Shown here one piece after another: positions 6,489 to 13,477 of a stretch of 19,981 bases of DNA. Position 1 is the stretch's first letter. Every line of letters starts with the position of its first letter. Under the pieces are notes generated by a model, which saw nothing but the letters and a program-made list of their open reading frames with translations, ran no database searches and was not told the DNA's origin. Origin of the DNA: an uncultured Pseudomonadota bacterium (GTDB taxonomy: Bacteria > Pseudomonadota > Alphaproteobacteria > CACZRW01). A program made the translations under genes and the position numbers. Location of the stretch: positions 1 through 19,981 of the forward strand of contig CACZRW010000043.1 of assembly GCA_902783675.1 (NCBI GenBank). Reading direction: 5' to 3'.

Positions 6489-7266
6489 TTTCGTCTTTCC
6501 CTCTGGTCAAAAAGTTAAATACAGCGTCGTTGGGCGGGTTTTTAAGCAAATCTTGCGGGTTGCCCTTGCCCATAATTCTTTTTGTCTCAGCGTCTAAGAA
6601 TATAGAATTCGTGCCAATAGTAAAGATGGAAGCGAGTTCGTGAGTCACAATTACAAAGGTTGTGCCGAGACTTTGGTTCAATTCCATTATCAAATCGTCC
6701 AGAAGCTTGGAGCTTATGGGGTCAAGCCCCGCCGAAGGCTCGTCGCAATAAAGAATGTCGGGGTCAAGGGCGAGGGCTCTTGCCAGTCCTGCGCGCTTTT
6801 TCATGCCTCCGCTTATTTCCGAGGGGTAAAAGTCTTCAAATCCCGCAAGCCCTACCAGTGCCAATTTTAAAGATACAAGCTCTGCTATCATCTTTTTGGA
6901 GTAGTGCGAGTATTGCTCTAAAGGAAGGGCGATGTTTTCGGCCAAAGTCATAGAGCTGAAAAGCGCTCCCCCTTGGTATAAGATACCGCACTTTTGCATA
7001 ATTTTATTGCGGGATAAAGGATCTGCCGCAGTAAAGTCTACGCCGCTTATTTCAATGCTTCCCGTCGCGGGGGGCATAAGCCCCGTAAGGCATCTTAAAA
7101 GGCTGCTCTTGCCGCATCCGCTGCCGCCCATGATGATGAAAATGTCGCGCTCTTTGACTTCAAAGCTTGCATTTTCAAGCAAGACAAAATCGCCGTATGC
7201 GACGGAAATGTCGGTTGCTTTTATTTTTATGCTTTTGCCGCTTTGCTCGTGCTCGTCTTTCGTCAT
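6481..7266 (-). CDS. mlaF: MlaF-like ABC transporter ATP-binding protein
   Basis: 261 residues, a single ABC ATPase domain. Walker A GGSGCGKSS is at 47-55, the Q-loop Gln98 lies in YQGGALF, the signature SGGMKKRAG is at 152-160, Walker B ILYCDE at 171-176 is followed by PSAGLDP, and the H-loop His209 lies in VTHE. YQGGALF with SGGM-KR is characteristic of the MlaF/Ttg2A group, which energises retrograde lipid transport with MlaE and MlaD at the inner membrane. It overlaps the MlaE gene by four bases (ATGA arrangement) and the MlaD gene by eight bases, indicating translational coupling. Confidence 0.92.
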   Translation of the reverse strand: MTKDEHEQSGKSIKIKATDISVAYGDFVLLENASFEVKERDIFIIMGGSGCGKSSLLRCLTGLMPPATGSIEISGVDFTAADPLSRNKIMQKCGILYQGGALFSSMTLAENIALPLEQYSHYSKKMIAELVSLKLALVGLAGFEDFYPSEISGGMKKRAGLARALALDPDILYCDEPSAGLDPISSKLLDDLIMELNQSLGTTFVIVTHELASIFTIGTNSIFLDAETKRIMGKGNPQDLLKNPPNDAVFNFLTRGKDENA

Positions 7267-8375
7267 ATTCCCAACACCTCAAAAATGACCGTAAGTATGC
7301 CGGTTGCTACAATCATCCATACGATGGCAGAGACTACGGCTCTGGTGGTTGCTATACCGACGCTGTCAGCATCGCGGCCGCAATTTATGCCGTAATAGCA
7401 GCCGCATGCGGCAATGATAAATCCATAAACTATGCTGTAAAAAAGCCCTACGAAAAAGTCATTAAAGGCCAGAGCGTCACGCGTGTATTGCCAATATTCC
7501 TGCGGCGATATGCCAAGAATTGTTATGCCGACGGCCGCTCCGCCCAATATGCCCATAATGTCCGCAAGGATAGTCAAGAAAGGCATGGCAATAATCAGGC
7601 TGGTAATGCGTGGTATTACCAGAAAATCAGATATAGGTATGCCCATAGTTTTGAGTGCATCTATTTCCTCATTTACCTGCATAGTGCCTATGGTAGCGGC
7701 ATAGGAAGCTCCGGTTCGGCCGGCCATAATTATGCCCATCATAATGGCGCCCATGATACGCAGCATTCCTATGGCAACAAGGCTGGCTACATATATCTGC
7801 GCTCCAAAGGCTTTTAATTGTATCGCTCCGACAAAGGCTAAAATCAGCCCGACCATAAAGCTTACCAGTGACACGATGCCGACAGCCTTATAAGTGCAAT
7901 CTTCAAGCGCAAACAGAAAGTCAACTTTGCGCATAATCGCTTTTGATTTACAAAAACGCACGAACGATTTCAAAATGCCTTTGACAAAGCGGATACTTTT
8001 TAAAGAAGCTTCAATGATTACAAGCGTATGTTCACCCAGTGATTCAAGAAAAGGAAGTCTTGATAAGTGTTTGCTTTGCGGCTTCCTGTCCACTTTAAGC
8101 GCCAGATTTATGAGGCGTTCCAGGTTCTTTGGCAATGTCTTTAAATTAATGTCTATGTCGGCGGCATTTCCCAGCTTCGCAAGATAAAATAAAAATACCA
8201 CCAGGGAGCTGTCCCAAGCTCCTAATTCTTTGGCGCTAAAAACTACTTTGTTTATGTTTTTCTCTTTTAGGTCAGCAATAAAGTGTGCGGGAGAAGGGGC
8301 GTTGTTACAAGCAATATAATCGCCGCGAAGCGTTATGGTTACTTTGTTATTCTCGGCAGTTTGTTCAAATTGCAT
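7263..8375 (-). CDS. mlaE: MlaE-like permease with fused N-terminal STAS domain
   Basis: 370 residues. Residues 1 to about 100 resemble a STAS domain (ITLRGDYIACN, then KVVFSAKELGAWDSSLVVFLFYL), which in E. coli is the separate protein MlaB that contacts the ATPase. From about 120 to 370 it is an MlaE permease, with the typical AGRTGASYAATIGTMQVNEEIDALKT region, about five membrane segments and PR at the IPRI motif. Such STAS-MlaE fusions are common outside Enterobacteriaceae. It is the first gene of the four-gene operon, with a good promoter at 8437-8466. No MlaC or MlaA is present in the window. Confidence 0.9.
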   Translation of the reverse strand: MQFEQTAENNKVTITLRGDYIACNNAPSPAHFIADLKEKNINKVVFSAKELGAWDSSLVVFLFYLAKLGNAADIDINLKTLPKNLERLINLALKVDRKPQSKHLSRLPFLESLGEHTLVIIEASLKSIRFVKGILKSFVRFCKSKAIMRKVDFLFALEDCTYKAVGIVSLVSFMVGLILAFVGAIQLKAFGAQIYVASLVAIGMLRIMGAIMMGIIMAGRTGASYAATIGTMQVNEEIDALKTMGIPISDFLVIPRITSLIIAMPFLTILADIMGILGGAAVGITILGISPQEYWQYTRDALAFNDFFVGLFYSIVYGFIIAACGCYYGINCGRDADSVGIATTRAVVSAIVWMIVATGILTVIFEVLGI

Positions 8376-8413
8376 CGCTTGTCCCGATCTTTATTCCGTA
8401 TGCGGTATGGTTT

Positions 8414-8430
8414 GCTAAAACTTTTTTAGC
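8414..8430. promoter_or_regulatory. Inverted repeat at the start of the mla transcript
   Basis: GCTAAAA and TTTTAGC form a perfect 7-base inverted repeat around CTT. It covers about +1 to +17 of the predicted mla transcript, a usual position for a repressor operator; it could instead be a 5' mRNA hairpin. Confidence 0.4.
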
Positions 8431-8436
8431 AGGGAT

Positions 8437-8466
8437 ACTATAGCATCTTTGTTCGGGTAGTGACAA
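8437..8466 (-). promoter_or_regulatory. Promoter of the mla operon
   Basis: TTGTCA (8466-8461) and TATAGT (8442-8437) on the minus strand are 18 bases apart, a strong sigma-70 match. The transcript would start near 8430, about 55 bases before the mlaE start codon. Confidence 0.65.
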
Positions 8467-8473
8467 GTTTGTA

Positions 8474-8503
8474 TTGCTTATAATAAAGGTTATATTTTAT
8501 AGT
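8474..8503 (+). promoter_or_regulatory. Possible promoter of the HAD/G1P dehydrogenase pair
   Basis: TTGCTT (8474-8479) and TATAGT (8498-8503) are 18 bases apart on the plus strand, about 45 bases before the HAD start codon. A TATAAT at 8479-8484 lacks a well-spaced -35 box. The region between the divergent mla and HAD genes (8376-8548) holds nothing else I can name. Confidence 0.35.
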
Positions 8504-8548
8504 TCACCGACTTTTGGTATTTTAGGACTGTTTTAATAGAGGATTTTT

Positions 8549-9199
8549 ATGAAGAAAATTGCGTTTGTAACGGATTTTGACGGCACTATTTCCCGTAATG
8601 ATTTTTTCCATGTGACGATTGATGCTTATTTTAAGGAAAAGGATTTGCAACCTTGGTATGATTATTTGGCGGGGAAAAAGGATCATTTTGACGCTCTTGC
8701 CTCTATATTCGGAAAGGTCAGAGCAGGCAAGAAAGAGTTTGATACGTTAATTGATACGATTGAAGTTGACGAGGATTTCGCCTCGGTTATTTCTTTGTGC
8801 AGGGAAAAAGGCATTCCCGTTTATATCGTGAGCGCTGGATCGGATTACTATATAAAAAGGAAAATCGGCAATCTTTTATCGGAATACGATGTTAAATTGA
8901 TTGCCAACGGCGGAGAGTATAGTCCCGAAACGGGACTAAAAATGATTAAGCCTTCTTTGGATTCCTTTTACTTTGATGATGCCGTGGGGGTGTCTAAAGC
9001 AAAGGTAGTGCAAGGTTTAAAGGACGATGGCTTTTTTGTGCTTTTTGCCGGTGATGGCAAGGTTGATTTTGAAGCGGCGAAGCTGGCAGATGTAGTTTTT
9101 GCCCGAAGCGCGCTTTTGGAAAAGTGCCGCGAAGTCGGTGTTAAGGCAAAGGTCTTAGGCTCTTTTAAGGATATTTTTGATTTTATCATGGAGGTCTAA
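8549..9199 (+). CDS. HAD-superfamily phosphatase, MtnX/SerB-like
   Basis: 216 residues with the four HAD motifs. Motif I DFDGT is at 9-13 (Asp9 the nucleophile, Asp11 the general acid), motif II is Ser95 in VSAGSD, motif III is probably Lys150 or Lys152, and motif IV is GDGKVD at 168-173. The layout and size match the COG4359/MtnX-like and phosphoserine-phosphatase-like branch, whose cap lies between motifs I and II. The substrate cannot be read from sequence. Its stop codon is one base before the ATG of the G1P dehydrogenase-family gene, with that gene's ribosome site inside this gene, so the two are translationally coupled and may act on the same metabolite. There are no MTA-salvage genes nearby, so MtnX function is unlikely. 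Confidence 0.85.
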   Translation: MKKIAFVTDFDGTISRNDFFHVTIDAYFKEKDLQPWYDYLAGKKDHFDALASIFGKVRAGKKEFDTLIDTIEVDEDFASVISLCREKGIPVYIVSAGSDYYIKRKIGNLLSEYDVKLIANGGEYSPETGLKMIKPSLDSFYFDDAVGVSKAKVVQGLKDDGFFVLFAGDGKVDFEAAKLADVVFARSALLEKCREVGVKAKVLGSFKDIFDFIMEV

Positions 9200-9200
9200 A

Positions 9201-10271
9201 ATGGTTTATCCGATATATCAAAACAGGCAAATCAGCATTCCTTATCTTTTGAAGATAGGAACGGGAAAGACTGCCAAAATCGGCAAATATCTGAGCGATA
9301 AAAATATGAACGATGTGGCGATATTTTTCGGCTCGGGAATAGAGGATTTATTAGGGGCAAAACTTTATGAGGGCTTTAAGGAAAACAAGATAAAAGTGCT
9401 ATATAAGCAAGATGTTTCTTCCATTGCTTTTGAAGGCGCGACCGAGAGCGCTTTTGCCTTGCCCGAGGTTGATGCAATTTTGGGTATAGGCGGTGGCAAG
9501 GCGTTAGATGTGGCGAAGCTCATTTCTTATTTGCTCAAAGTGCCTTATATCAGCGTGCCGACTTCCATTTCTAATGACGGCTTTTGCAGCCCTTTAACTT
9601 CTCTGACTTTCGATGGCGTGCGCAAGACCATAAAAACCGCCATACCTTTCGGAGTGGTGATTGATTTGGATGTGATAAAGAATAGTCCCGACGAGGCCTT
9701 GTATTCGGGCTTTGGTGACATGATTTCCAAAATTACGGCTCTTTGGGATTGGAAAAAGGCCGCTAAAATGGGCCTTGCCAAGTATAATGATTTTGCTTCG
9801 TTAATGGCATATAATTCTTTGGACTTATTGATGGCGAAGCATTTAACGGACATTCATTCCGAAGTGTTCCAAAAAAGCCTTGCCAATTCGCTTTTAGTGT
9901 CGGGGATTGCTATGGAAATTGCCGGAACTTCAAGGCCCGCGAGCGGCTCGGAACATCTTATTTCTCATGCTTTGGATAAGGTGGCAAAAGAGCCTAGGGC
10001 TCACGGAATCCAAGTCGGAGTGGCTACGCTTTTGTGTGCCTTGTTACAGAAAAATGATTACCTTGATACGGTCAGGCACGCCTTGCTGGCCACGGGATTT
10101 GTTGATTTCGTAAGCAAGAAGCCTTTGCTAAAAGCGGAAGTGGTTGAGGCTTTGGAATTGGCGCCTGCCATAAAAAAGAATTACTATACCGTTTTGTCGC
10201 AAAAGGGCGTTATGGAAAAGGCGCTTAAGCTTATCGCAAAAGATGATTTGTTGGTGATGCTTATAAGATAA
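9201..10271 (+). CDS. sn-glycerol-1-phosphate dehydrogenase family enzyme (AraM/EgsA-like)
   Basis: 356 residues. It belongs to the iron-containing-ADH/dehydroquinate synthase-like fold and most resembles G1P dehydrogenases, which reduce dihydroxyacetone phosphate to sn-glycerol 1-phosphate with NAD(P)H. The dinucleotide motif GIGGGKALDVAK is at 95-106, PTSISNDGFCSP at 120-131 is the family signature, and metal ligands are probably Asp173 (in FGDMISK), His252 (in SGSEHLISHALD) and His269 (in RAHGIQVG). The start at 9201 is chosen because GGAGG lies six bases upstream and the upstream HAD gene ends at 9199. G1P is the archaeal lipid backbone; bacteria with this enzyme use it for other compounds. 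No GGGP synthase/PcrB gene is in the window, so the fate of G1P is open. Another Fe-ADH-type reaction is possible. Confidence 0.82.
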   Translation: MVYPIYQNRQISIPYLLKIGTGKTAKIGKYLSDKNMNDVAIFFGSGIEDLLGAKLYEGFKENKIKVLYKQDVSSIAFEGATESAFALPEVDAILGIGGGKALDVAKLISYLLKVPYISVPTSISNDGFCSPLTSLTFDGVRKTIKTAIPFGVVIDLDVIKNSPDEALYSGFGDMISKITALWDWKKAAKMGLAKYNDFASLMAYNSLDLLMAKHLTDIHSEVFQKSLANSLLVSGIAMEIAGTSRPASGSEHLISHALDKVAKEPRAHGIQVGVATLLCALLQKNDYLDTVRHALLATGFVDFVSKKPLLKAEVVEALELAPAIKKNYYTVLSQKGVMEKALKLIAKDDLLVMLIR

Positions 10272-10377
10272 TTATAATCAGCGTTCTTTGTTGGATTTTT
10301 TCTTAGCTGTTTTGATGTCAGCTACTTCTTCTTCCGAGGGGGTAAGCCGGCCGAAGGTATTTTTTAAAGGAAACACT

Positions 10378-10406
10378 TTGATTAAAAAAAAGTGATATGA
10401 TATACC
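10378..10406 (+). promoter_or_regulatory. Promoter of the prolyl-tRNA synthetase gene
   Basis: TTGATT (10378-10383) and TATACC (10401-10406) are 17 bases apart, with an AT-rich spacer, about 38 bases before the start codon. An overlapping TATGAT (10396-10401) is less well spaced. Confidence 0.5.
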
Positions 10407-10443
10407 TCTGTATTCTAAACACGAAAACGGAGAGGTTATAAAA

Positions 10444-11958
10444 ATGACTTTAAAGAATACAAGAGCTAATAATTACCCCGAGTGGTATCAGAATGTTATA
10501 GCTGCGGCAGATATGGCAGAGGTATCTTCGTCACCCGGATGTATGGTTATTAAGCCTTGGGGATATGGTATTTGGGAACGTATTCAGCGTGTCCTTGATG
10601 ATAAAATTAAGGAAACGGGACATGAAAACTGCTATTTCCCGTTATTTATTCCGTTAAGTTATTTCCAAAAAGAAGCAGAACATGTGGAAGGTTTTGCAAA
10701 AGAAATGGCAATCGTTACTCACAGCCGTTTAAAAATGCAGGACGGAAAACTCGTTCCTGATGGGGAATTGCCGGAACCTCTTATCGTTCGTCCTACATCC
10801 GAAACAATTATTGCCGATTCATTTTCAAAGTGGGTTAATTCGTATAGAGATTTGCCAATTATGATAAATCAGTGGGCCAATGTAGTTCGTTGGGAAATGC
10901 GGCCGAGAATCTTCTTAAGAACAAGAGAATTTTTGTGGCAGGAAGGTCACACCGTGCATGCCGACTATAAAGAAGCAGAGCAAGAAGCAAAAACAATGCT
11001 AAATGTGTATTTTGATGTTATGCAAAACGCTTTGGCTATGCCGGTTATAAAGGGACGCAAACCTGAAAACGAAAAATTCCCCGGTGCTGTAGATACATAT
11101 TCTATTGAAGCGATGATGCAAGACGGCAGAGCTTTACAAGCAGGGACATCTCACTTCCTCGGGCAGAATTTTGCCAAGTCGGCAGATATCAAGTTCGTAG
11201 GAAAAGATGGGCAACTGCAATATGCATATACAACATCGTGGGGCGTGACGACACGCTTGATAGGTAGTTTAATAATGACCCATGCCGATGATGAGGGAAT
11301 GGTTGTTCCTCCAAAAATTGCTCCGCACCAAGTCGTTATTGTTCCTATTATAAAAGATGCATCGCAAAAAGATGAGGTTATGTCCTATGTAATGCGTTTA
11401 TCCTCAGCTTTATCCGAACAGATGTATGATGGGGAGAAAATTCGCGTGAAAGTTGATACACGAGATAAAGAGTCTGTGGATAAAATGTGGGAGTGGACGC
11501 GTAAAGGCGCTCCTTTTGTATGTGAAGTCGGGCCTCGTGATGTTAAGGGTAATACTCTAATGGCCAGGGCAAGAAATAAAATTAACCAGCCGGAATGGAA
11601 ACAAATCGTCCCGTTTGATGACTTTGTATTGTCTATTTCAAAACGATTGAAGGATTTCCAGTCGGAGTTATTTAATGCCGCTAATACTCGTTTACAAGAA
11701 AACCAAGTTACTGACATAAAAACCGCAGAAGAAATGCAAGATTATTTTTCAAAGCAAAATACATGGATTGAAGGCAAGGGTAACAAGGTAGCTTTTGTGC
11801 GCGGAAAATGGTCTGAGGATTTAAAAAGCGTTGATAAGATGAAGGAAATGAAAATCTCTATTCGCTGTATCCCCGAAGACCAATCGCAGGAAGAAGGAAA
11901 TTGCCTTTTAACTAACAAAAAAGCTAAGCTTGATGTTATTTATGCAAGATCATACTAG
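10444..11958 (+). CDS. proS: Prolyl-tRNA synthetase, archaeal/eukaryotic-like (type 3)
   Basis: 504 residues; charges tRNA-Pro with proline in the cytoplasm. It has the class II core with SSSPGCMVIKPWGYGIWE near 28-45, RPTSET at 116-121, motif 2 from RWEMRP (149-154) through LRTREFLWQEGHT (158-170), and motif 3 near 271-290 (MTHADDEGMVVPP). An anticodon-binding domain starts at about 295. It lacks the large editing insertion of the E. coli enzyme and ends in a C-terminal extension closing with ARSY; the terminal Tyr is typical of the archaeal-like group. Most alphaproteobacteria have a different, shorter bacterial type, so horizontal transfer is likely somewhere in its history. By eye its codons look more A/T-ending than its neighbours. 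The start is preceded by GGAGAGG. Confidence 0.95.
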   Translation: MTLKNTRANNYPEWYQNVIAAADMAEVSSSPGCMVIKPWGYGIWERIQRVLDDKIKETGHENCYFPLFIPLSYFQKEAEHVEGFAKEMAIVTHSRLKMQDGKLVPDGELPEPLIVRPTSETIIADSFSKWVNSYRDLPIMINQWANVVRWEMRPRIFLRTREFLWQEGHTVHADYKEAEQEAKTMLNVYFDVMQNALAMPVIKGRKPENEKFPGAVDTYSIEAMMQDGRALQAGTSHFLGQNFAKSADIKFVGKDGQLQYAYTTSWGVTTRLIGSLIMTHADDEGMVVPPKIAPHQVVIVPIIKDASQKDEVMSYVMRLSSALSEQMYDGEKIRVKVDTRDKESVDKMWEWTRKGAPFVCEVGPRDVKGNTLMARARNKINQPEWKQIVPFDDFVLSISKRLKDFQSELFNAANTRLQENQVTDIKTAEEMQDYFSKQNTWIEGKGNKVAFVRGKWSEDLKSVDKMKEMKISIRCIPEDQSQEEGNCLLTNKKAKLDVIYARSY

Positions 11959-11997
11959 TGTAAGTGCGTAAGAGTTTCTTATTGAGAGGGAAAATGT

Positions 11998-12074
<77 letters not shown>

Positions 12075-12112
12075 ACAAGTATCTTTTCCTTAAAAATTCG
12101 GAAAGGAAGGAC

Positions 12113-12142
12113 TTTATACATTAAAATATCTCTCCTTGTCAA
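12113..12142 (-). promoter_or_regulatory. Promoter of the initiator tRNA
   Basis: A consensus TTGACA (12142-12137) and TATAAA (12118-12113) on the minus strand are 18 bases apart. The transcript would start near 12106, about 32 bases before the mature tRNA 5' end. Confidence 0.75.
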
Positions 12143-12198
12143 TTGGTTTTTTTAATACTATTTTCATGAGCGTTTCATAAGCGAGAGAAAGGGCTTTT

Positions 12199-12990
12199 AT
12201 GCTTTCATATCAACACATATATCATGCAGGAAACTTGGCAGATGTTCACAAGCATACGGTTTTGGCGGTTTTGCTTACTGCCATGAAGGCGAAAGATAAG
12301 CCTATATCATATATGGAAACGCATGCGGGAAGGGGGCTTTATAACTTGTCGTCCGAGGAGGCAATTAAAACCGGAGAGGCAAAGCTTGGCATTATTGATT
12401 GCCTTGAGCATAAGCGGCACTTGCTAAATAAGGACTACCTAGGCGCGGTTGAAAAAGTGCAAAAGATACTGGGTAAGGAGTTCTATCCCGGCTCTTTAAT
12501 GCTGGCAAGGATACTTTTGCGAGATGAGGACGAGTTTAATCTTATGGAACTGCACCCTAAAGAATATGCGGCTCTTCATCATACGATGTTTGACTTTAAA
12601 AATGTGCATACGCATAAAAGAGACGGTTATGAGGGAGTGTTGGCGCTGGCACCGCGGCGGCCGCCTAATCCCTCTCGGGGATTTGTTTTGATAGATCCCA
12701 GTTACGAAGTCAAAGAGGAATACGACAAGGTTGTAAGCTTTATAGCAAAGCTGCACAAAAAGTGGGAAACGGCGGTAGTGATGCTCTGGTATCCTGTTTT
12801 AAAAGAAGGGTATCATAAGGATATGGTGGCGAAGCTCGCGGATATGGGGCTACCCAAGACTTATAGCAGTGAAGTGACTTTTTCTGCCTTAAAAAATGCC
12901 GAAGGGATTAAGGGCTCCGGTGTTTTTGTCTTGAATATGCCATTTGGTGCCGAGGAGAAGCTTGCCGATATAGGCGAGCTGTTTAACTAG
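12199..12990 (+). CDS. rlmJ: 23S rRNA (adenine2030-N6)-methyltransferase RlmJ
   Basis: 263 residues, slightly shorter than the E. coli protein of about 280. RlmJ methylates N6 of A2030 in 23S rRNA using SAM. The N-terminus has the family pattern YQHIYHAGNLADVHKH (4-19), the SAM-binding segment is ETHAGRGLYNL (40-50), the acidic loop is LMELHPKEY (115-123), and the catalytic motif is DPSYE (166-170), corresponding to DPPY in most N6-adenine methylases. The start is preceded by AAAGG about seven bases upstream. A tandem 11-base repeat lies in the leader. It appears monocistronic, followed by the cold-shock gene, which has its own promoter. Confidence 0.93.
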   Translation: MLSYQHIYHAGNLADVHKHTVLAVLLTAMKAKDKPISYMETHAGRGLYNLSSEEAIKTGEAKLGIIDCLEHKRHLLNKDYLGAVEKVQKILGKEFYPGSLMLARILLRDEDEFNLMELHPKEYAALHHTMFDFKNVHTHKRDGYEGVLALAPRRPPNPSRGFVLIDPSYEVKEEYDKVVSFIAKLHKKWETAVVMLWYPVLKEGYHKDMVAKLADMGLPKTYSSEVTFSALKNAEGIKGSGVFVLNMPFGAEEKLADIGELFN

Positions 12991-13000
12991 TATATTTTTC

Positions 13001-13029
13001 TTGCTATTTCAATTTGATAAGGCTAGTAT
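13001..13029 (+). promoter_or_regulatory. Promoter of the cold-shock gene
   Basis: TTGCTA (13001-13006) and TAGTAT (13024-13029) are 17 bases apart. A start near 13036 would give a leader of about 90 bases. Confidence 0.45.
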
Positions 13030-13035
13030 GACCTT

Positions 13036-13128
13036 GTTGCGACAAGAGGGTTGCCGTGGAAGCGTCGCTTCCGTTTATTGAGGTAAAATCTCGGTCGTTT
13101 GTTTTATTTTTTTTGAAAGTATATTTTA
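13036..13128 (+). promoter_or_regulatory. Long structured 5' leader of the cold-shock mRNA
   Basis: The leader holds a 6-7 pair hairpin (GGAAGC/GCTTCC, 13058-13072), a weaker GAG/CTC pairing after it, and then a long U-rich stretch with no good Shine-Dalgarno sequence, only GAAAG about 11 bases from the ATG. Long structured leaders that change fold with temperature are known for cspA-type genes; that this one does so is inference. The first hairpin, followed by GTTTATTG, could also act as a weak terminator for rlmJ. Confidence 0.4.
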
Positions 13129-13332
13129 ATGTCCATAGGTACTGTTAAGTGGTTTAATCCCACAAAAGGTTACGGCTTTATTGTTCCAGACGATAAAGGC
13201 GCAGATGTTTTTGTTCATATCTCTGCCGTTGAGGCTTCGGGATTAAAAACATTAAACGAAAAAGATAAGGTTTCTTACGATGTTACTAATGAAAGAGGCA
13301 AAACTGCCGCTTGTAACATTAAGCTTGTTTAA
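13129..13332 (+). CDS. CspA-family cold-shock protein
   Basis: 67 residues, a complete single cold-shock domain. It begins with MSIGTVKWFN; RNP1 is KGYGFIV (13-19) and RNP2 is VFVHIS (27-32), the surface that binds single-stranded RNA or DNA. Such proteins melt RNA secondary structure or act as antiterminators. It stands alone between rlmJ and rmuC, with its own promoter and a strong terminator. Paralogs usually exist in the genome, so a specific csp letter cannot be assigned. Confidence 0.95.
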   Translation: MSIGTVKWFNPTKGYGFIVPDDKGADVFVHISAVEASGLKTLNEKDKVSYDVTNERGKTAACNIKLV

Positions 13333-13353
13333 TTCCTTTTTTGTATATCAAAT

Positions 13354-13386
13354 AAAAGCAGGGATTTTCTAATCTCTGCTTTTTTA
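13354..13386 (+). terminator. Rho-independent terminator after the cold-shock gene
   Basis: AGCAGGGATT and AATCTCTGCT form a 10-pair stem with one G-U and a TTCT loop, followed directly by a T run. It ends the cold-shock transcript 22 bases past its stop codon. Confidence 0.9.
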
Positions 13387-13417
13387 TGTGAACTGATAGG
13401 CGTGGGATTTAAAAGAT

Positions 13418-13446
13418 GTGACAGCGCGTTTTCGGTGGTGTATATT
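13418..13446 (+). promoter_or_regulatory. Putative promoter of rmuC
   Basis: GTGACA (13418-13423) and TATATT (13441-13446) are 17 bases apart, 32 bases before the rmuC start codon and just after the upstream terminator. Confidence 0.45.
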
Positions 13447-13477
13447 GTATGCCTTGGTGCTTTAAAAAGGAAAGAAA

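Noticed and set aside
7167..7817. Long plus-strand frame (216 codons) opposite mlaE and mlaF
   Set aside because: Antisense to two genes with all expected motifs; its Tyr/Gly/Ala/Asn-rich product matches no plausible protein.
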